Shown one piece after another: positions 44,764-54,309 of a stretch of DNA of 64,000 nucleotides (position 1 is the first letter of the stretch; every line of letters begins with the position of its first letter). The stretch is from Phycisphaerales bacterium. Lineage in GTDB: Bacteria; Planctomycetota; Phycisphaerae; Phycisphaerales; UBA5793. The DNA lies in the NCBI GenBank assembly GCA_020852515.1, contig JADZAS010000015.1, forward strand, positions 372,001 through 436,000. The letters are read 5' to 3'. Under the pieces are notes generated by a model. The model did not search any database, had not been told where the DNA came from, and worked only from the letters and a program-made list of their open reading frames with translations. A program made the position numbers and the translations under genes.

Positions 44764-46275
44764 CTAACGGCGAGATTCGGCGGGGAGGTCATCAATGCTC
44801 TTGTCACCAAGAGTATCCACCGCGGTCCACTCCAGCGCGCGGCCCAGGGCGCTCTGGGCCTGCTCCCAGCCGATGAACTCCGGGTCGGCCGCCAGGCCGC
44901 GCAGAAGTTCGATCTCTCCCGGCCTCAGCGGCGTGAGCCGGCCGATGGACAGCGCCGCCTCCTGCCGCACCATGAGCGATTCATCGCCCAGCAGGCCCAC
45001 AAGGATCCGCACCTGCAGCGGCTCATCCGCCCGGTAGCGGCCGATCTCGCTGGCCACTCGATACCGCACCTGCTCCACCGGCACCCGCGACGCAATCTCC
45101 AGGCTCGCAAGCACCTCGGGGTCGTAGGAGTCGATCGCGAGCAGCGCTTCCAGTGCGGCCACGCGCCGGTAGTCCATGACGCGCGGCTCGGTGAGCAGCA
45201 GTGTCAGGCGCGGCACGGCCGGGCGCGCCACCGGGCCAAGCAGCTGCAGCGCCCGCAGGGCCGCATCCATTCGACGGTCATCCGCATCGATCGCCGCGAT
45301 GATCTCATCCACCGCCGGAGTGGCCGCAAGCCCAAGTCGCCCGAGTGCGCGAATGGCGTTGGCCCCCACCATGCTGGACGGGTCGTCGATGAGTTCGGTC
45401 AGCTTCGGCGCCGCCACCTCGGCCATGCTGCCGAACTTGCCCAGCACATCGCACACTTCCGATCGAACCTCAGCCCGCTCGTCGGCCAGCGCCTCGACCA
45501 GCGGCTCGATCGCATCGGGATGCAGCGGCCGAAGGAAGTCAAAAACCCGCGCCGCACGCGTCCGCACCGCCACGCGGCTGTCGCTCAAGCACCCAGCCAC
45601 GCGCCGGGCGCAGCGGCCGGCATCGACGATGTGGTCCGCCCCGGCGATGAGCGAAAGCGCATTGAGCGACTCGATGCGAATCGTCGGATCCGCATCCTCC
45701 GTTGCCAGCAGCAGTGCCCGCTCGGCGACGTCATCGCGCAGACGCATGTCGGAGATGAGCTGCACCGCCCGCAGCCGGGTGGGGCGACCGGCTTCGATGA
45801 TCGCCGCGCAGCGGTGCGCAAAGAACCGGCCGTACTCGGAGATCTCGCGGTTGTGGCGGCGGAACCACTCCGGGTTCGATGCGTTCACCCGGGCGTCCGC
45901 CTCGTCGAGCACCCATGGGTTGTCGGTCCAGGGCATGACGATCATCAATGCGGTGGTGGGGATCAGCGCCGTCCAGCCCTGCTCCTGCACCCGCGGCAGG
46001 ACCGCCAGCGTCGAGCCGCACACGATCAGCAAAGCGCCCAGCAGGGCCTGCATGCGGTAGCGGCGCGTGCGCAGGAGGTTGCGCTGCCTCCGGGCGTCGT
46101 GGCCGCACTCGGGACACACAAACCCCCGGCTGCCGGTCATGTCGTACCAGCAACTCGGGCACCGCGGCCGCCCGCGCGAGCGGTCGGCAAAGCCGGCCCG
46201 GTAGAGGACGAGCACGCCGACGGCGCCGAGCAGCGCTGCGACGAGAAAGAGGATGACACAGGCGAGCACGGACAA
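44764..46275 (-). CDS. membrane protein with zinc ribbon and HEAT repeats
   Basis: A 503-residue protein. An N-terminal membrane helix (LACVILFLVAALLGAVGVLVLYRAGFA) is followed by a zinc ribbon (RCPSCWYDMTGSRGFVCPECG), a second helix pair at about 75-112, then HEAT-like repeats from about 165 to 480 (for example DPTIRIESLNALSLIAG, RAEVRSEVCDVLGKFGS, SSMVGANAIRALGRLGL, ESLMVRQEAALSIGRL). HEAT repeats build a protein-binding scaffold. It stands just upstream of mutM on the same strand. Partner unknown. Confidence 0.8.
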   Translation of the reverse strand: MSVLACVILFLVAALLGAVGVLVLYRAGFADRSRGRPRCPSCWYDMTGSRGFVCPECGHDARRQRNLLRTRRYRMQALLGALLIVCGSTLAVLPRVQEQGWTALIPTTALMIVMPWTDNPWVLDEADARVNASNPEWFRRHNREISEYGRFFAHRCAAIIEAGRPTRLRAVQLISDMRLRDDVAERALLLATEDADPTIRIESLNALSLIAGADHIVDAGRCARRVAGCLSDSRVAVRTRAARVFDFLRPLHPDAIEPLVEALADERAEVRSEVCDVLGKFGSMAEVAAPKLTELIDDPSSMVGANAIRALGRLGLAATPAVDEIIAAIDADDRRMDAALRALQLLGPVARPAVPRLTLLLTEPRVMDYRRVAALEALLAIDSYDPEVLASLEIASRVPVEQVRYRVASEIGRYRADEPLQVRILVGLLGDESLMVRQEAALSIGRLTPLRPGEIELLRGLAADPEFIGWEQAQSALGRALEWTAVDTLGDKSIDDLPAESRR

Positions 46276-46645
46276 TCGTAGGAGCCGGCCGCGAAAGCCG
46301 GTCCGGGGCAGCGTCCAGGTAGCGAGCTGGTCAGATCGACGACATCACCTTGTCCGCCAGCCCGGCGGGGATGTACTGAGCGGCGAGCCCATCGCAGTTC
46401 ACCGGTTGCGTGCCTCAAACCACGAGAAATCCACCCTGATCAAGTGTCGTTATGGCGCTTTGTTCTCGACGGTGTGGCGTTCCGCAGGTACGTTGGAGCC
46501 GCGTTACTGCATGCTGTCGCCCATGGCGCGGGGTGGCCGCGGGTCGCAGGGGCTACTGGCGCCGTTCTCAGTCGGTGTTGCGGTGGATGGAGTCGTCATC
46601 TGTCGATGGCGAATTTGTCGCCGCCCTCTTCGAAGGAGGCGTCCT
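46276..46645. other. divergent intergenic region
   Basis: 370 bases between the HEAT-repeat gene and the divergent secreted-protein cluster. It carries a ribosome site (GAAGGAGG) at its right end; no clear promoter pair, repeat or small gene could be identified. Confidence 0.4.
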
Positions 46646-49285
46646 ATGAGACGTCCTTTCAAGCGCGTTCACAGTGGATTCTCGACCATCTCGCTGCTCG
46701 GAGCCAGTACAATCTTGCTGGCGGCTGCGGGCGAAACCGTTTGGCACGTCAACTCGGCGGCCACTTGGGAGGGAAGGTGGGCCGCACCGACAGTCGGGGT
46801 GGAAGCCGCTGCTGCCGCCGTGTCGGCGGGCAGCGCGGAAGCGGAGAGCGAGATGCTGACCACGCCGATCTTCAAGCCGTTCGTGCCTGTGCGCATTGCG
46901 CCGCCCAGCGGCTATTCCTCCGGCGAAGTGATGGCGCTCAACGAAGCAGGGCAGGCGGTCGGCTGGATGTGGAACGACTCCGCCGAAGTCGAGTACCCGT
47001 TCTTCTTCGATCCTGCGGGTGGCGTCACGATGCTCGACCTGCCCACGGGCGCCGATGCCGGCGGAGCGCTGAGCCTCAACAGCGACGACCCGCCGATGAT
47101 CGTCGGCTATGCGCACGACACCACGCTCGACGAGGATTTGGGCGCGGTCTGGTCATCCGATGGCGACTTCGACGGCTACATCTTTGATGTCGAGACCCCG
47201 ATCCACGGCAACGGAGTGAACGCCTCCGAGCGGATCGCCTGCAACTACAAGGATTCAGGCGACAATCATTCGCTCGTCTGGGAAGACGAGTACAACTACT
47301 GGAATCCGGCTTCGACCACATCGAGCGCCGCCTGCGGAGTCAACTCGAGCGGCAAGGTCGTCGGCTGGCACCTCGTGAGCAGCGTGTCGCACGCGTACAC
47401 CTGGGTGCCCGATACGCTGACGGACATTCATCCGAACCCGTTTGACGCCAGCGGCGCGCTTGCCATCAACGATGGCGGTTACATCGGGGGTTGGGTGGAT
47501 GACGACGGCGAATTTCTGGCGGCGCTTTGGACGCCGCTGACACCGGGCGTGTACACCGTCGAGCCGTTCGCCGCGGGGGCGGATGCCGCAGTGATGGACC
47601 TCAACGACGAGGGCGAGATGGTCATCATGCGCACCGACGGTACGGCCGGTGTGGCCATCTGGAACAAGCGCGGCAGCATCAACAGCGCTGACCTGCTTGA
47701 CAGCATCACCCTGATGCGCGGTGCGACGGATGTGATCGCCTCCGGCCGGGCCATCAACAACGCCGGCTGGATCGGCGGCAGTTACAAAGCGGGCGGCACG
47801 GGCGACCCGCTGCCGTGCCTGGTGATTCCGTATGACGTAGACAACAACGGCGAGCCGGACTACCGCGAGATTCTCGACGATCCGGAGAATCTGGACAGCA
47901 ATGACAACTGGCTTCTTGACTGGGCTGAGAACATGCGCGTCGGCTTGCACTCGCCCAATTCATCAGCGGACCCCGAAGGGGCTATCGATCCGGCTCAACT
48001 CGTGCGCCTGGGCGTGAACGTCGGACCGGCAGGCATTGAAGACCGGCCGGAATCAATCGCCGGCGAGTACTGGGTCGAAGACATTCTGCATCCGGAAGTG
48101 GATGACTGCGCTTCATGCACTGGATTCCATACTGCCGTGACCAGTTGGGGCACGGGCGAGGGCCGCGCCAACGAGAATCTGACCTCGGAGATCCTGATTC
48201 GGGTGCACTCGATGATGGGGCCGGAGGAGTTCGGCGACAGCGAAGCCCTTCCCGACCCCGAAGCGCCGCAGGAGAAGCAGGCGGCGCTCGATGATCTGCG
48301 GCTCTTCGCGTACCGATTCGCGCGCTGCATTGACTACCTGCAATGGGGCAACGAATCTTTCGGCGGGGCGCGGGGCTATCGGTTCCGCGAGGATGAGTTC
48401 GATTGTGATTCATTCGATGAAGGTACGTTGTTTCAGTATCTGCCGGCCAACTGCAAGGCGCTCGCGGTGAGTGCGGTGCAGGACTGGCAGGCGGAGATGC
48501 TGTGGGCGGCGCTGGAAGGATCGGCCCTGGCCGGTCGGCCGCTGCGGATGACCAGTTGCGGGATCAGCGATGGCAACGTGTACAACGGATACGAGGCCCA
48601 GGACCCGAATGACGCAGGTCGTTACCTGACGACCAAGGTGGCTGACTGGTGCAACTCCAACCAGGCATACTTCTCGATGCATGTGCATTACAATGAGGCG
48701 CAGCCGGCGCTGGACGCCATTCAGCGCCTGGTGGATGAGACGGGCGCGCCTTGGGACGTGCCGAACTGGCGCATCTCGACGGAAGTCGGGGCTATGGCGG
48801 ACTTTCAGAATGATGACTGGTGGCTTGAGGAAGTCGATCCGTTCGGCGTCACCAACATCCAGATCCACCAGATGTTCTTCTGGGGCACTACGAATCCACC
48901 GACGGGAGAGAGTTGGGAAGATTTCATCAACCGCTGGGAGTCTGACGCAGACCGTTGGAATCCCGTCGGATTGGAGGCCGGCTTCCGCATCGACGATCTC
49001 TTCGGCGAGTTCAATGATGCGGACTTCGTCGGACTGTGCTGGTCCACGCTCCAGTGGGACAAGGGATCAGTCGGACAGCCCAGCCGCTTCCTCGTCGAGG
49101 GACTTCGCGCCACCCAGGTGCGCAACGACGAGGATCTGTTCGAGTCAGGCAACTACACGAACCGCTACACTCCGATCATGGAGGCGTATGAGACGACGGG
49201 CGCGACCTACAAGATCGCCAACTTCGCGCCCCATGCATTCGGGTGCGATGAGAGTGAAGTCTGCCCCGGCTGCGGCGGGCAGTGA
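46646..49285 (+). CDS. secreted HAF-repeat protein with clan GH-A-like domain
   Basis: An 879-residue exported protein; GAAGGAGG precedes the ATG. The signal segment (STISLLGASTILLAAAGETVW) is followed by HAF-like repeats at about 85-390: VMALNEAGQAVGWMWNDS, ACGVNSSGKVVGWHL, ALAINDGGYIGGWVDD, GRAINNAGWIGGSYKAG. A short calcium-binding-like DVDNNGEPDYREI comes next. The second half (about 435-860) looks like a TIM barrel: CIDYLQWGNESFGG places E570 after N as in the acid/base of clan GH-A, and NWRISTEVGAMADFQNDDWW places E713 where the nucleophile is expected. Polysaccharide hydrolysis is therefore possible; no family was assigned. Ends in a CPGCGGQ tail without the module shared by its neighbours. 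Confidence 0.72.
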   Translation: MRRPFKRVHSGFSTISLLGASTILLAAAGETVWHVNSAATWEGRWAAPTVGVEAAAAAVSAGSAEAESEMLTTPIFKPFVPVRIAPPSGYSSGEVMALNEAGQAVGWMWNDSAEVEYPFFFDPAGGVTMLDLPTGADAGGALSLNSDDPPMIVGYAHDTTLDEDLGAVWSSDGDFDGYIFDVETPIHGNGVNASERIACNYKDSGDNHSLVWEDEYNYWNPASTTSSAACGVNSSGKVVGWHLVSSVSHAYTWVPDTLTDIHPNPFDASGALAINDGGYIGGWVDDDGEFLAALWTPLTPGVYTVEPFAAGADAAVMDLNDEGEMVIMRTDGTAGVAIWNKRGSINSADLLDSITLMRGATDVIASGRAINNAGWIGGSYKAGGTGDPLPCLVIPYDVDNNGEPDYREILDDPENLDSNDNWLLDWAENMRVGLHSPNSSADPEGAIDPAQLVRLGVNVGPAGIEDRPESIAGEYWVEDILHPEVDDCASCTGFHTAVTSWGTGEGRANENLTSEILIRVHSMMGPEEFGDSEALPDPEAPQEKQAALDDLRLFAYRFARCIDYLQWGNESFGGARGYRFREDEFDCDSFDEGTLFQYLPANCKALAVSAVQDWQAEMLWAALEGSALAGRPLRMTSCGISDGNVYNGYEAQDPNDAGRYLTTKVADWCNSNQAYFSMHVHYNEAQPALDAIQRLVDETGAPWDVPNWRISTEVGAMADFQNDDWWLEEVDPFGVTNIQIHQMFFWGTTNPPTGESWEDFINRWESDADRWNPVGLEAGFRIDDLFGEFNDADFVGLCWSTLQWDKGSVGQPSRFLVEGLRATQVRNDEDLFESGNYTNRYTPIMEAYETTGATYKIANFAPHAFGCDESEVCPGCGGQ

Positions 49286-49358
49286 GTGACTCTCTCTGTC
49301 TGGAGCGGCGAGAGCCGCTCCAGACCATTGCGTTCACTTTTTTGAAAGGCCCGCCACC

Positions 49359-50738
49359 ATGCGACAAATGCGGTTTGGAACCGTTATCCAGTTATCAATT
49401 CTCATGATCTGCTCTTCCGTGTTGTCTCAGGAATACCGGTATGCGACGATCCAATTGCGTTCACAGAACGAATCACTGGCATCTGATGTCGCCGACGGGC
49501 TAAATCTGTTCGGGGATACCGTTGGGCAAGCGCCCTTGGAGAGCTTCTGGCTTCCTCGACCGGCTCTCTGGCCGCGAGATGGTGGCGTCATCGACCTCGG
49601 AACGCTCGGCGGCGACCTGGGCAGCGCCAGAGACATTAATGAAGTCGGCGAGGTCGTGGGCTCGTCCGGCTTCGAACCGGGTGGAAGCATCTTCGTCGGC
49701 CATGCGTTCTTGTGGCGCAATGGAATCATGATCGAGCTTGGGACGTTGGGGGGTGAGTCCAGCGGGGCCGGCGCGATCAACAATCAGGGCCAGATCGTCG
49801 GAGACTCGGAGTACGAGTTCGGGAACTATGCAGATCGTGGGTTTCTTTGGGAGAACGGTGTAATGACCGCGCTCCCGGCAGCGCCGCCTGAGCTTTACTC
49901 GAGGGGCGCAAATGATATCAACGAGAAGAGCGAGGCGATTGGTTATGGCGGGGGGTTTGACCTTCAGGTAAATGCCCTGCTGTGGCGCAATGGCGAGATG
50001 ATCGACCTGGGTTCACTCTCGGGCCAAGGAAGTCGCGCCGAAGCGATCAATGACCTCGGCCAGATTGTGGGTCGGTCAGAAGCGGCCAATGGCAACGGGC
50101 ATGCAGTGGTGTGGATCGACGGTCGCATCATTGACATTCACGATGGACGATACGGTGCATACAGCTGGGGCCAGGATATCAACAATGCCGGCCACGTCAT
50201 TGGCGCGATCGGCGACTTCGCTACCACGCGCGAAATGTTCATCCGCGAGTCTGGCCATCCCATGCGCCTGCTCAAAGACCTGATGCCGCCGCGCACCCGT
50301 GAAGACTGGCGGCTCGATCGTGGCCATATCAATGACGCCGGACAGATGTCCGTCGCGGCGAACATAAGGGGAACCCTTGATTACTTCGCGCTCCTGCTCA
50401 CGCCCGTCGATCCCTCGCTGGACCTCGCCGCCCCCGCGCCCGGCCGCGCCGGCGAGGCGAACGCCCTCAGCGTGACCAACGCGACGCCAAGCGCACGGGT
50501 CGTATTTCTCTACAGCAAACACGGCGGGGGCACGCGCATCCCCGGCTGCGACCTCCAGCAGAACGCGCTGCAACTCGATCAGCCAACCATCATCGGCAGC
50601 GCCATCGCCGACGGCAACGGCGTGGCCGCCATCACCCGCACCGTCCCCCTCGTCGCCCGCGGGCAGACCATCCTCTTCCAGGCCGTCGTCCAGAACGAGT
50701 GCGCGATCAGCCAGTTGGTGGTGCATGAGTTTGAGTAG
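49359..50738 (+). CDS. secreted HAF-repeat protein with shared C-terminal module
   Basis: A 459-residue exported protein with a signal peptide ending about residue 23. Residues 45-355 are HAF repeats, each with an ALWxxGxxxDLGTLGG strand and an INxxGQIVG turn: LGTLGGDLGSARDINEVGEVVG, LGTLGGESSGAGAINNQGQIVG, LGSLSGQGSRAEAINDLGQIVG. The C-terminal 100 residues (LAAPAPGRAGEANALSVTN onward) are the module also found in the four paralogues that follow. HAF proteins are extracellular in predicted location, with unknown ligand. Second gene of the plus-strand cluster. Confidence 0.82.
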   Translation: MRQMRFGTVIQLSILMICSSVLSQEYRYATIQLRSQNESLASDVADGLNLFGDTVGQAPLESFWLPRPALWPRDGGVIDLGTLGGDLGSARDINEVGEVVGSSGFEPGGSIFVGHAFLWRNGIMIELGTLGGESSGAGAINNQGQIVGDSEYEFGNYADRGFLWENGVMTALPAAPPELYSRGANDINEKSEAIGYGGGFDLQVNALLWRNGEMIDLGSLSGQGSRAEAINDLGQIVGRSEAANGNGHAVVWIDGRIIDIHDGRYGAYSWGQDINNAGHVIGAIGDFATTREMFIRESGHPMRLLKDLMPPRTREDWRLDRGHINDAGQMSVAANIRGTLDYFALLLTPVDPSLDLAAPAPGRAGEANALSVTNATPSARVVFLYSKHGGGTRIPGCDLQQNALQLDQPTIIGSAIADGNGVAAITRTVPLVARGQTILFQAVVQNECAISQLVVHEFE

Positions 50739-50789
50739 AGGCCAGGCATGAAGAGAGGCATTAGGCACTAGGCACTGGGCATTAGGGGA

Positions 50790-50821
50790 AAGGCATCAAG
50801 GCATCAAGGCATCAAGGCATC
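50790..50821. repeat. 8-base tandem repeat
   Basis: Four perfect copies of AAGGCATC, preceded by a looser run of GGCACT/GGCATT units from about 50757. It lies in the 263-base gap between the HAF gene and the first BNR paralogue. Such short arrays vary by slippage. Confidence 0.85.
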
Positions 50822-51001
50822 GAGACAGGAGCCGGTGGGCCCCATGCCGCCCGCCGCGGCTGGCGCTGTTCAGTTGGAACAACCCGGCCCCGACAGCGGT
50901 TGAGAGAGAGCGAACCTGTGCGGCAAACCCGCAGGGATGCAGGTTTTTGGCGCCTGTGGCCGCGCCGCCGCCCGGGTCAATCGCGAAAGGGGAGTCGGGT
51001 C

Positions 51002-52585
51002 ATGCAGCATCTCAGATTGGTGGGGCGGGTGGGCGCGGGGTGCAGCGCCCTCGTCATCGCGGCCGCGTTCACGGTCTCGGCGGCGGCTCAGCAAGGCGTG
51101 CAGGTCAACCTCGACGCCAACGGGATGAACATCCCCGGCGATGCGGCCAACGAGCCGAGTTTCGCCATCGACCCGACCAACCCCCTGCACCTCGTCGCCG
51201 GCTGGCGGCAGTTTCCCACCATCAACTCCGACGCCCGCTACGCCGGGGTCGCGGTGAGCACCGATGGCGGGCTGTCGTGGTTCAATGAAGGCACGCTGCC
51301 TCCGCCGCCCGATGCGCCCAACGCACAGCAGTCTGACCCCGTGCTCGCGGTCGATTGGAACGGCGTGTTCTTTTACAACAGCCTCATCTTCCGAGGCAAC
51401 CACCTCGGCGTGGCAACGTACCGCAGCGACACGGGCGGCTTCTCGTGGGAGGAGCCAGTGTTCATGCGCAACAGTTCCGCCGACAAGAACTGGTACGAGA
51501 TCGACTACCTCTCCGGCCACCACTACGGCATCTGGCAGTTCCCTGGCGAGTTTGCCCGCAGCACCGACGGCGGGCAGACCTGGAGCCGCTGGGACGTGGG
51601 CGCGAGCATCTTCGCGCACATCGGCATCGGGCCCGACGCCGAGGTCTACATCGGCTGGTGGGAGAACGCGGGCGTGAAGGTGCGGCGCTCCGACAACGCG
51701 GGCGATCCAAACGCGACGCCGAGTTTCACGCCTGAGGTCACGGTGCCGCTGGGCGGCATGGTCTGGCAGCCGCCGGTCAACCCGGACGGCGGGGCGAGCC
51801 AGGTGTGGATCGCCACCGATCATCGTGACGGGCCGCAGCGCGGCTGGGTGTACGTGCTCAGTTCATCCGAGACTTCCAACGACGTGGCCGACGTCATGTT
51901 CTCGCGCAGCACCGATCGCGGCCAGACGTGGAGCGCGCCGATCCGCGTCAACGATGATGCGCCGGGCCAGGATTACCAGTGGATGGCGGCGATGTCGCTC
52001 GCGCCCGGCGGCCGGCTCGACGCGGCGTGGTTTGACACGCGCGACGACCCCGGGCACCGTCTCTCGCGCCTCTATTACGCGCACTCGTATGACGGCGGCG
52101 CGACGTGGTCGCCCAGCCGCGCCGTGGGCGACCAGTTCGACTCGCGCGTCGGTTGGCCGCAGCAGCGCAAGATGGGCGACTATTTCCACGCGCGCTCGGA
52201 CAACGGTTCGATGAGTTTCGTGCACGCGGCGACGTACAACGGCGAGCAGGACATTTACTACCGCCGCCTGCACCCGATGGTGCTCGAATCGACGGACCTC
52301 TTCGCCGGCCAGCCGGCGCAGTTCAGCGTGAGCGAGTGCCGCCCGGGCGAGCGCGTGTGGATCGTCTACAGCCTGGCCGGCGCGGGCTACACAGACGTGC
52401 CGCAACTGGATGTGCCGGTGAATCTCGCCCAGCCGCGCCTGGCCGTCGGGCCGCGCGCGGCGGACGCCAACGGCGATGTGTCTTGGATGGTCACCATGCC
52501 GCCGCAGTCGCGCGGCCAGCACATCTACTTCCAGGCCATCCAGCGGCAGAACGCCAGCAACGTGCTCGAAGCCGACGTGCAGTGA
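51002..52585 (+). CDS. secreted BNR/sialidase-fold protein, paralogue 1
   Basis: A 527-residue exported protein; signal peptide ends ...VSAAAQ. The mature start QGVQVNLDANGMNIPGDAANEPSFAIDP is shared by all four paralogues. Propeller blades show BNR-like Asp-box motifs: STDGGLSWFN, RSDTGGFSWEE, STDGGQTWSRW, STDRGQTWSAP, SYDGGATWSPS. The consensus SxDxGxTW is that of sialidase-type propellers, but the catalytic arginine triad of true sialidases is not recognisable, so binding or another hydrolase role is equally likely. The C-terminal 95 residues (LFAGQPAQFSVSECRPGERV to NASNVLEADVQ) are the shared module. The ATG at 51002 was chosen because the signal peptide starts there. Confidence 0.8.
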   Translation: MQHLRLVGRVGAGCSALVIAAAFTVSAAAQQGVQVNLDANGMNIPGDAANEPSFAIDPTNPLHLVAGWRQFPTINSDARYAGVAVSTDGGLSWFNEGTLPPPPDAPNAQQSDPVLAVDWNGVFFYNSLIFRGNHLGVATYRSDTGGFSWEEPVFMRNSSADKNWYEIDYLSGHHYGIWQFPGEFARSTDGGQTWSRWDVGASIFAHIGIGPDAEVYIGWWENAGVKVRRSDNAGDPNATPSFTPEVTVPLGGMVWQPPVNPDGGASQVWIATDHRDGPQRGWVYVLSSSETSNDVADVMFSRSTDRGQTWSAPIRVNDDAPGQDYQWMAAMSLAPGGRLDAAWFDTRDDPGHRLSRLYYAHSYDGGATWSPSRAVGDQFDSRVGWPQQRKMGDYFHARSDNGSMSFVHAATYNGEQDIYYRRLHPMVLESTDLFAGQPAQFSVSECRPGERVWIVYSLAGAGYTDVPQLDVPVNLAQPRLAVGPRAADANGDVSWMVTMPPQSRGQHIYFQAIQRQNASNVLEADVQ

Positions 52586-52631
52586 TCCAAGGTGAAGTGA
52601 ATCGGGCAACTAGAGAGGACGAGGGGGAGAC

Positions 52632-54284
52632 ATGCGCACATCACCACGAACAGCGCTGCGCCGGGCCGGTGCGGCGCTGCTGTTGACGCTGCCAGCGCTG
52701 GGTTCATCGGCGCTCGCGCAGCGCGGCGTGCAGATCAACACCGACGCCCTGGGCAACGACATCATCGGCGATGCGGCCAACGAGCCGACCTTTGCCGTCA
52801 GCCCTGTCGATCCTGATCGGCTCGTTGTCGGCTGGCGCCAGTTTCCGACCATCAACTCCGACTCGCGCTACGCCGGGTACGCGTGGTCGAGCGACGGCGG
52901 GCTGACGTGGACCAACGGCGGCACGCTTGCCGGCCCGCCGGGCTACCAGAACCCCGAACAGTCCGACCCGCTTGTCAAGGTCAACGCGCAGGGCGTTTTC
53001 TATTACTGGAGCGAGGTCTTTCGGCCCAACTACGCACAGTGGATGTACCAGTCCGCCGACGGCGGGCAGACGTGGTCCGTGCCGGACCCCATCGAAGATC
53101 CGACCAGCGGCGACAAGCCGTGGCTGGCCATCGACAACACGGGCGGGATGGGAGACGGGCACCTGTACGGCGGATGGAATCACTTCACCCTCGGGGGCTA
53201 CTGCTATGTCGAGTCCACCGACGGCGGCCACACGTGGACGCCAAGCAAGCGCATCGCCGACGCCGGCGGCACGCAGTGGATGCTGCACATGGTCGTAGGC
53301 CCCGAGGGCGAGGTGTACGCCGGCTGGAAGAACTACAACCAGAACGCGATCCTCATCACCAAGTCCACCAACGCCAAGGACCCCAACGTCACCACGACCT
53401 TCGACGCCTTCGGCGCCGGCGGGCGCGATGGCCTTGATATCCGCATCGACGCCGCGAACGACCCGGGCAACGTGCCCGTGAACCCGACCGGCTTTCACCA
53501 GTTGTTTCTCGGCGTCGATTCATCCGGCGGGCCTCGCCGCGGCTGGGTCTACGCCCTCTGGCCCGACGACCGGCGCGATGGCGCGGATCTCTCGTTTGCG
53601 CGCAGCAGCGACGGCGGCTTCACGTGGGAGACGGGCATTCGCGTCAACGACGACGGGCCGGGCGCGCTGCAGTGGATGCCGGCGATGAGCGTCGCGCCCA
53701 ATGGCCGCATCGACGTTTTCTGGTTCGACACGCGTAACAGCAGCGGACATCCCGTGCCGTGGTCGCAGCTCTTCTACACCTTCTCGACCGACGGCGGGTC
53801 AAATTGGGCGCCGAATCGGCGACTCTCGGACGCGTTCGATACCACGCTCGGCTGGCCGCAGCAGCAGAAGATCGGCGACTACATGGAGAGCGTGTCAGAC
53901 GATCGCGGCGCGGGGGTCGTCTATCCGGCGACGTTCAACGGCGGGCAGGATCTCTGGTTCATGCGCCTCGAACCGTTCCAGGTGAATGTGAGCGCGCTCG
54001 TGGCCGGTCAGCAGGGCAGCGCGAGCGTGGCCGGGGCGCGGGCCAATGAGAGCGTCTGGCTCGCCGCGACTCTGAGCGGCCTGGGCAGCACGTACGTTGC
54101 GCAGCTCAACGTAACGCTCAGTCTCGACCGCCCGTTCCAGGTCGGCTCGATGAAGACGACCGACGCGAGCGGCGCGGCGCAGTGGAGCCTCCCCGTGCCG
54201 CGCCTGGCCGCCGGCCGCACCCTCTGGTTCCAGGCCGTCCAGCGCGAGAGCACGAGCAACGTCGCCCAGGCGGTGGTGGAGTAA
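52632..54284 (+). CDS. secreted BNR/sialidase-fold protein, paralogue 2
   Basis: A 550-residue exported protein, the most divergent of the four. The mature start RGVQINTDALGNDIIGDAANEP, the Asp-box motifs (SSDGGLTWTNG, SADGGQTWSVP, STDGGHTWTPS, SSDGGFTWETG, STDGGSNWAPN) and the C-terminal module (LVAGQQGSASVAGARANES to STSNVAQAVVE) mark it as a paralogue. It lacks the FADKNWYTID-type block as such and has SGDKPWLAIDNTGG instead. 46 bases separate it from paralogue 1. Confidence 0.82.
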   Translation: MRTSPRTALRRAGAALLLTLPALGSSALAQRGVQINTDALGNDIIGDAANEPTFAVSPVDPDRLVVGWRQFPTINSDSRYAGYAWSSDGGLTWTNGGTLAGPPGYQNPEQSDPLVKVNAQGVFYYWSEVFRPNYAQWMYQSADGGQTWSVPDPIEDPTSGDKPWLAIDNTGGMGDGHLYGGWNHFTLGGYCYVESTDGGHTWTPSKRIADAGGTQWMLHMVVGPEGEVYAGWKNYNQNAILITKSTNAKDPNVTTTFDAFGAGGRDGLDIRIDAANDPGNVPVNPTGFHQLFLGVDSSGGPRRGWVYALWPDDRRDGADLSFARSSDGGFTWETGIRVNDDGPGALQWMPAMSVAPNGRIDVFWFDTRNSSGHPVPWSQLFYTFSTDGGSNWAPNRRLSDAFDTTLGWPQQQKIGDYMESVSDDRGAGVVYPATFNGGQDLWFMRLEPFQVNVSALVAGQQGSASVAGARANESVWLAATLSGLGSTYVAQLNVTLSLDRPFQVGSMKTTDASGAAQWSLPVPRLAAGRTLWFQAVQRESTSNVAQAVVE

Positions 54285-54309
54285 ACCTCAACAGACGAGG
54301 AGTTTGAAG

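Noticed and set aside
50944-50998. Dispersed repeat or attachment site before paralogue 1
   Set aside because: No inverted or direct repeat pairing with other positions was found; only the AAGGCATC array is repetitive there.
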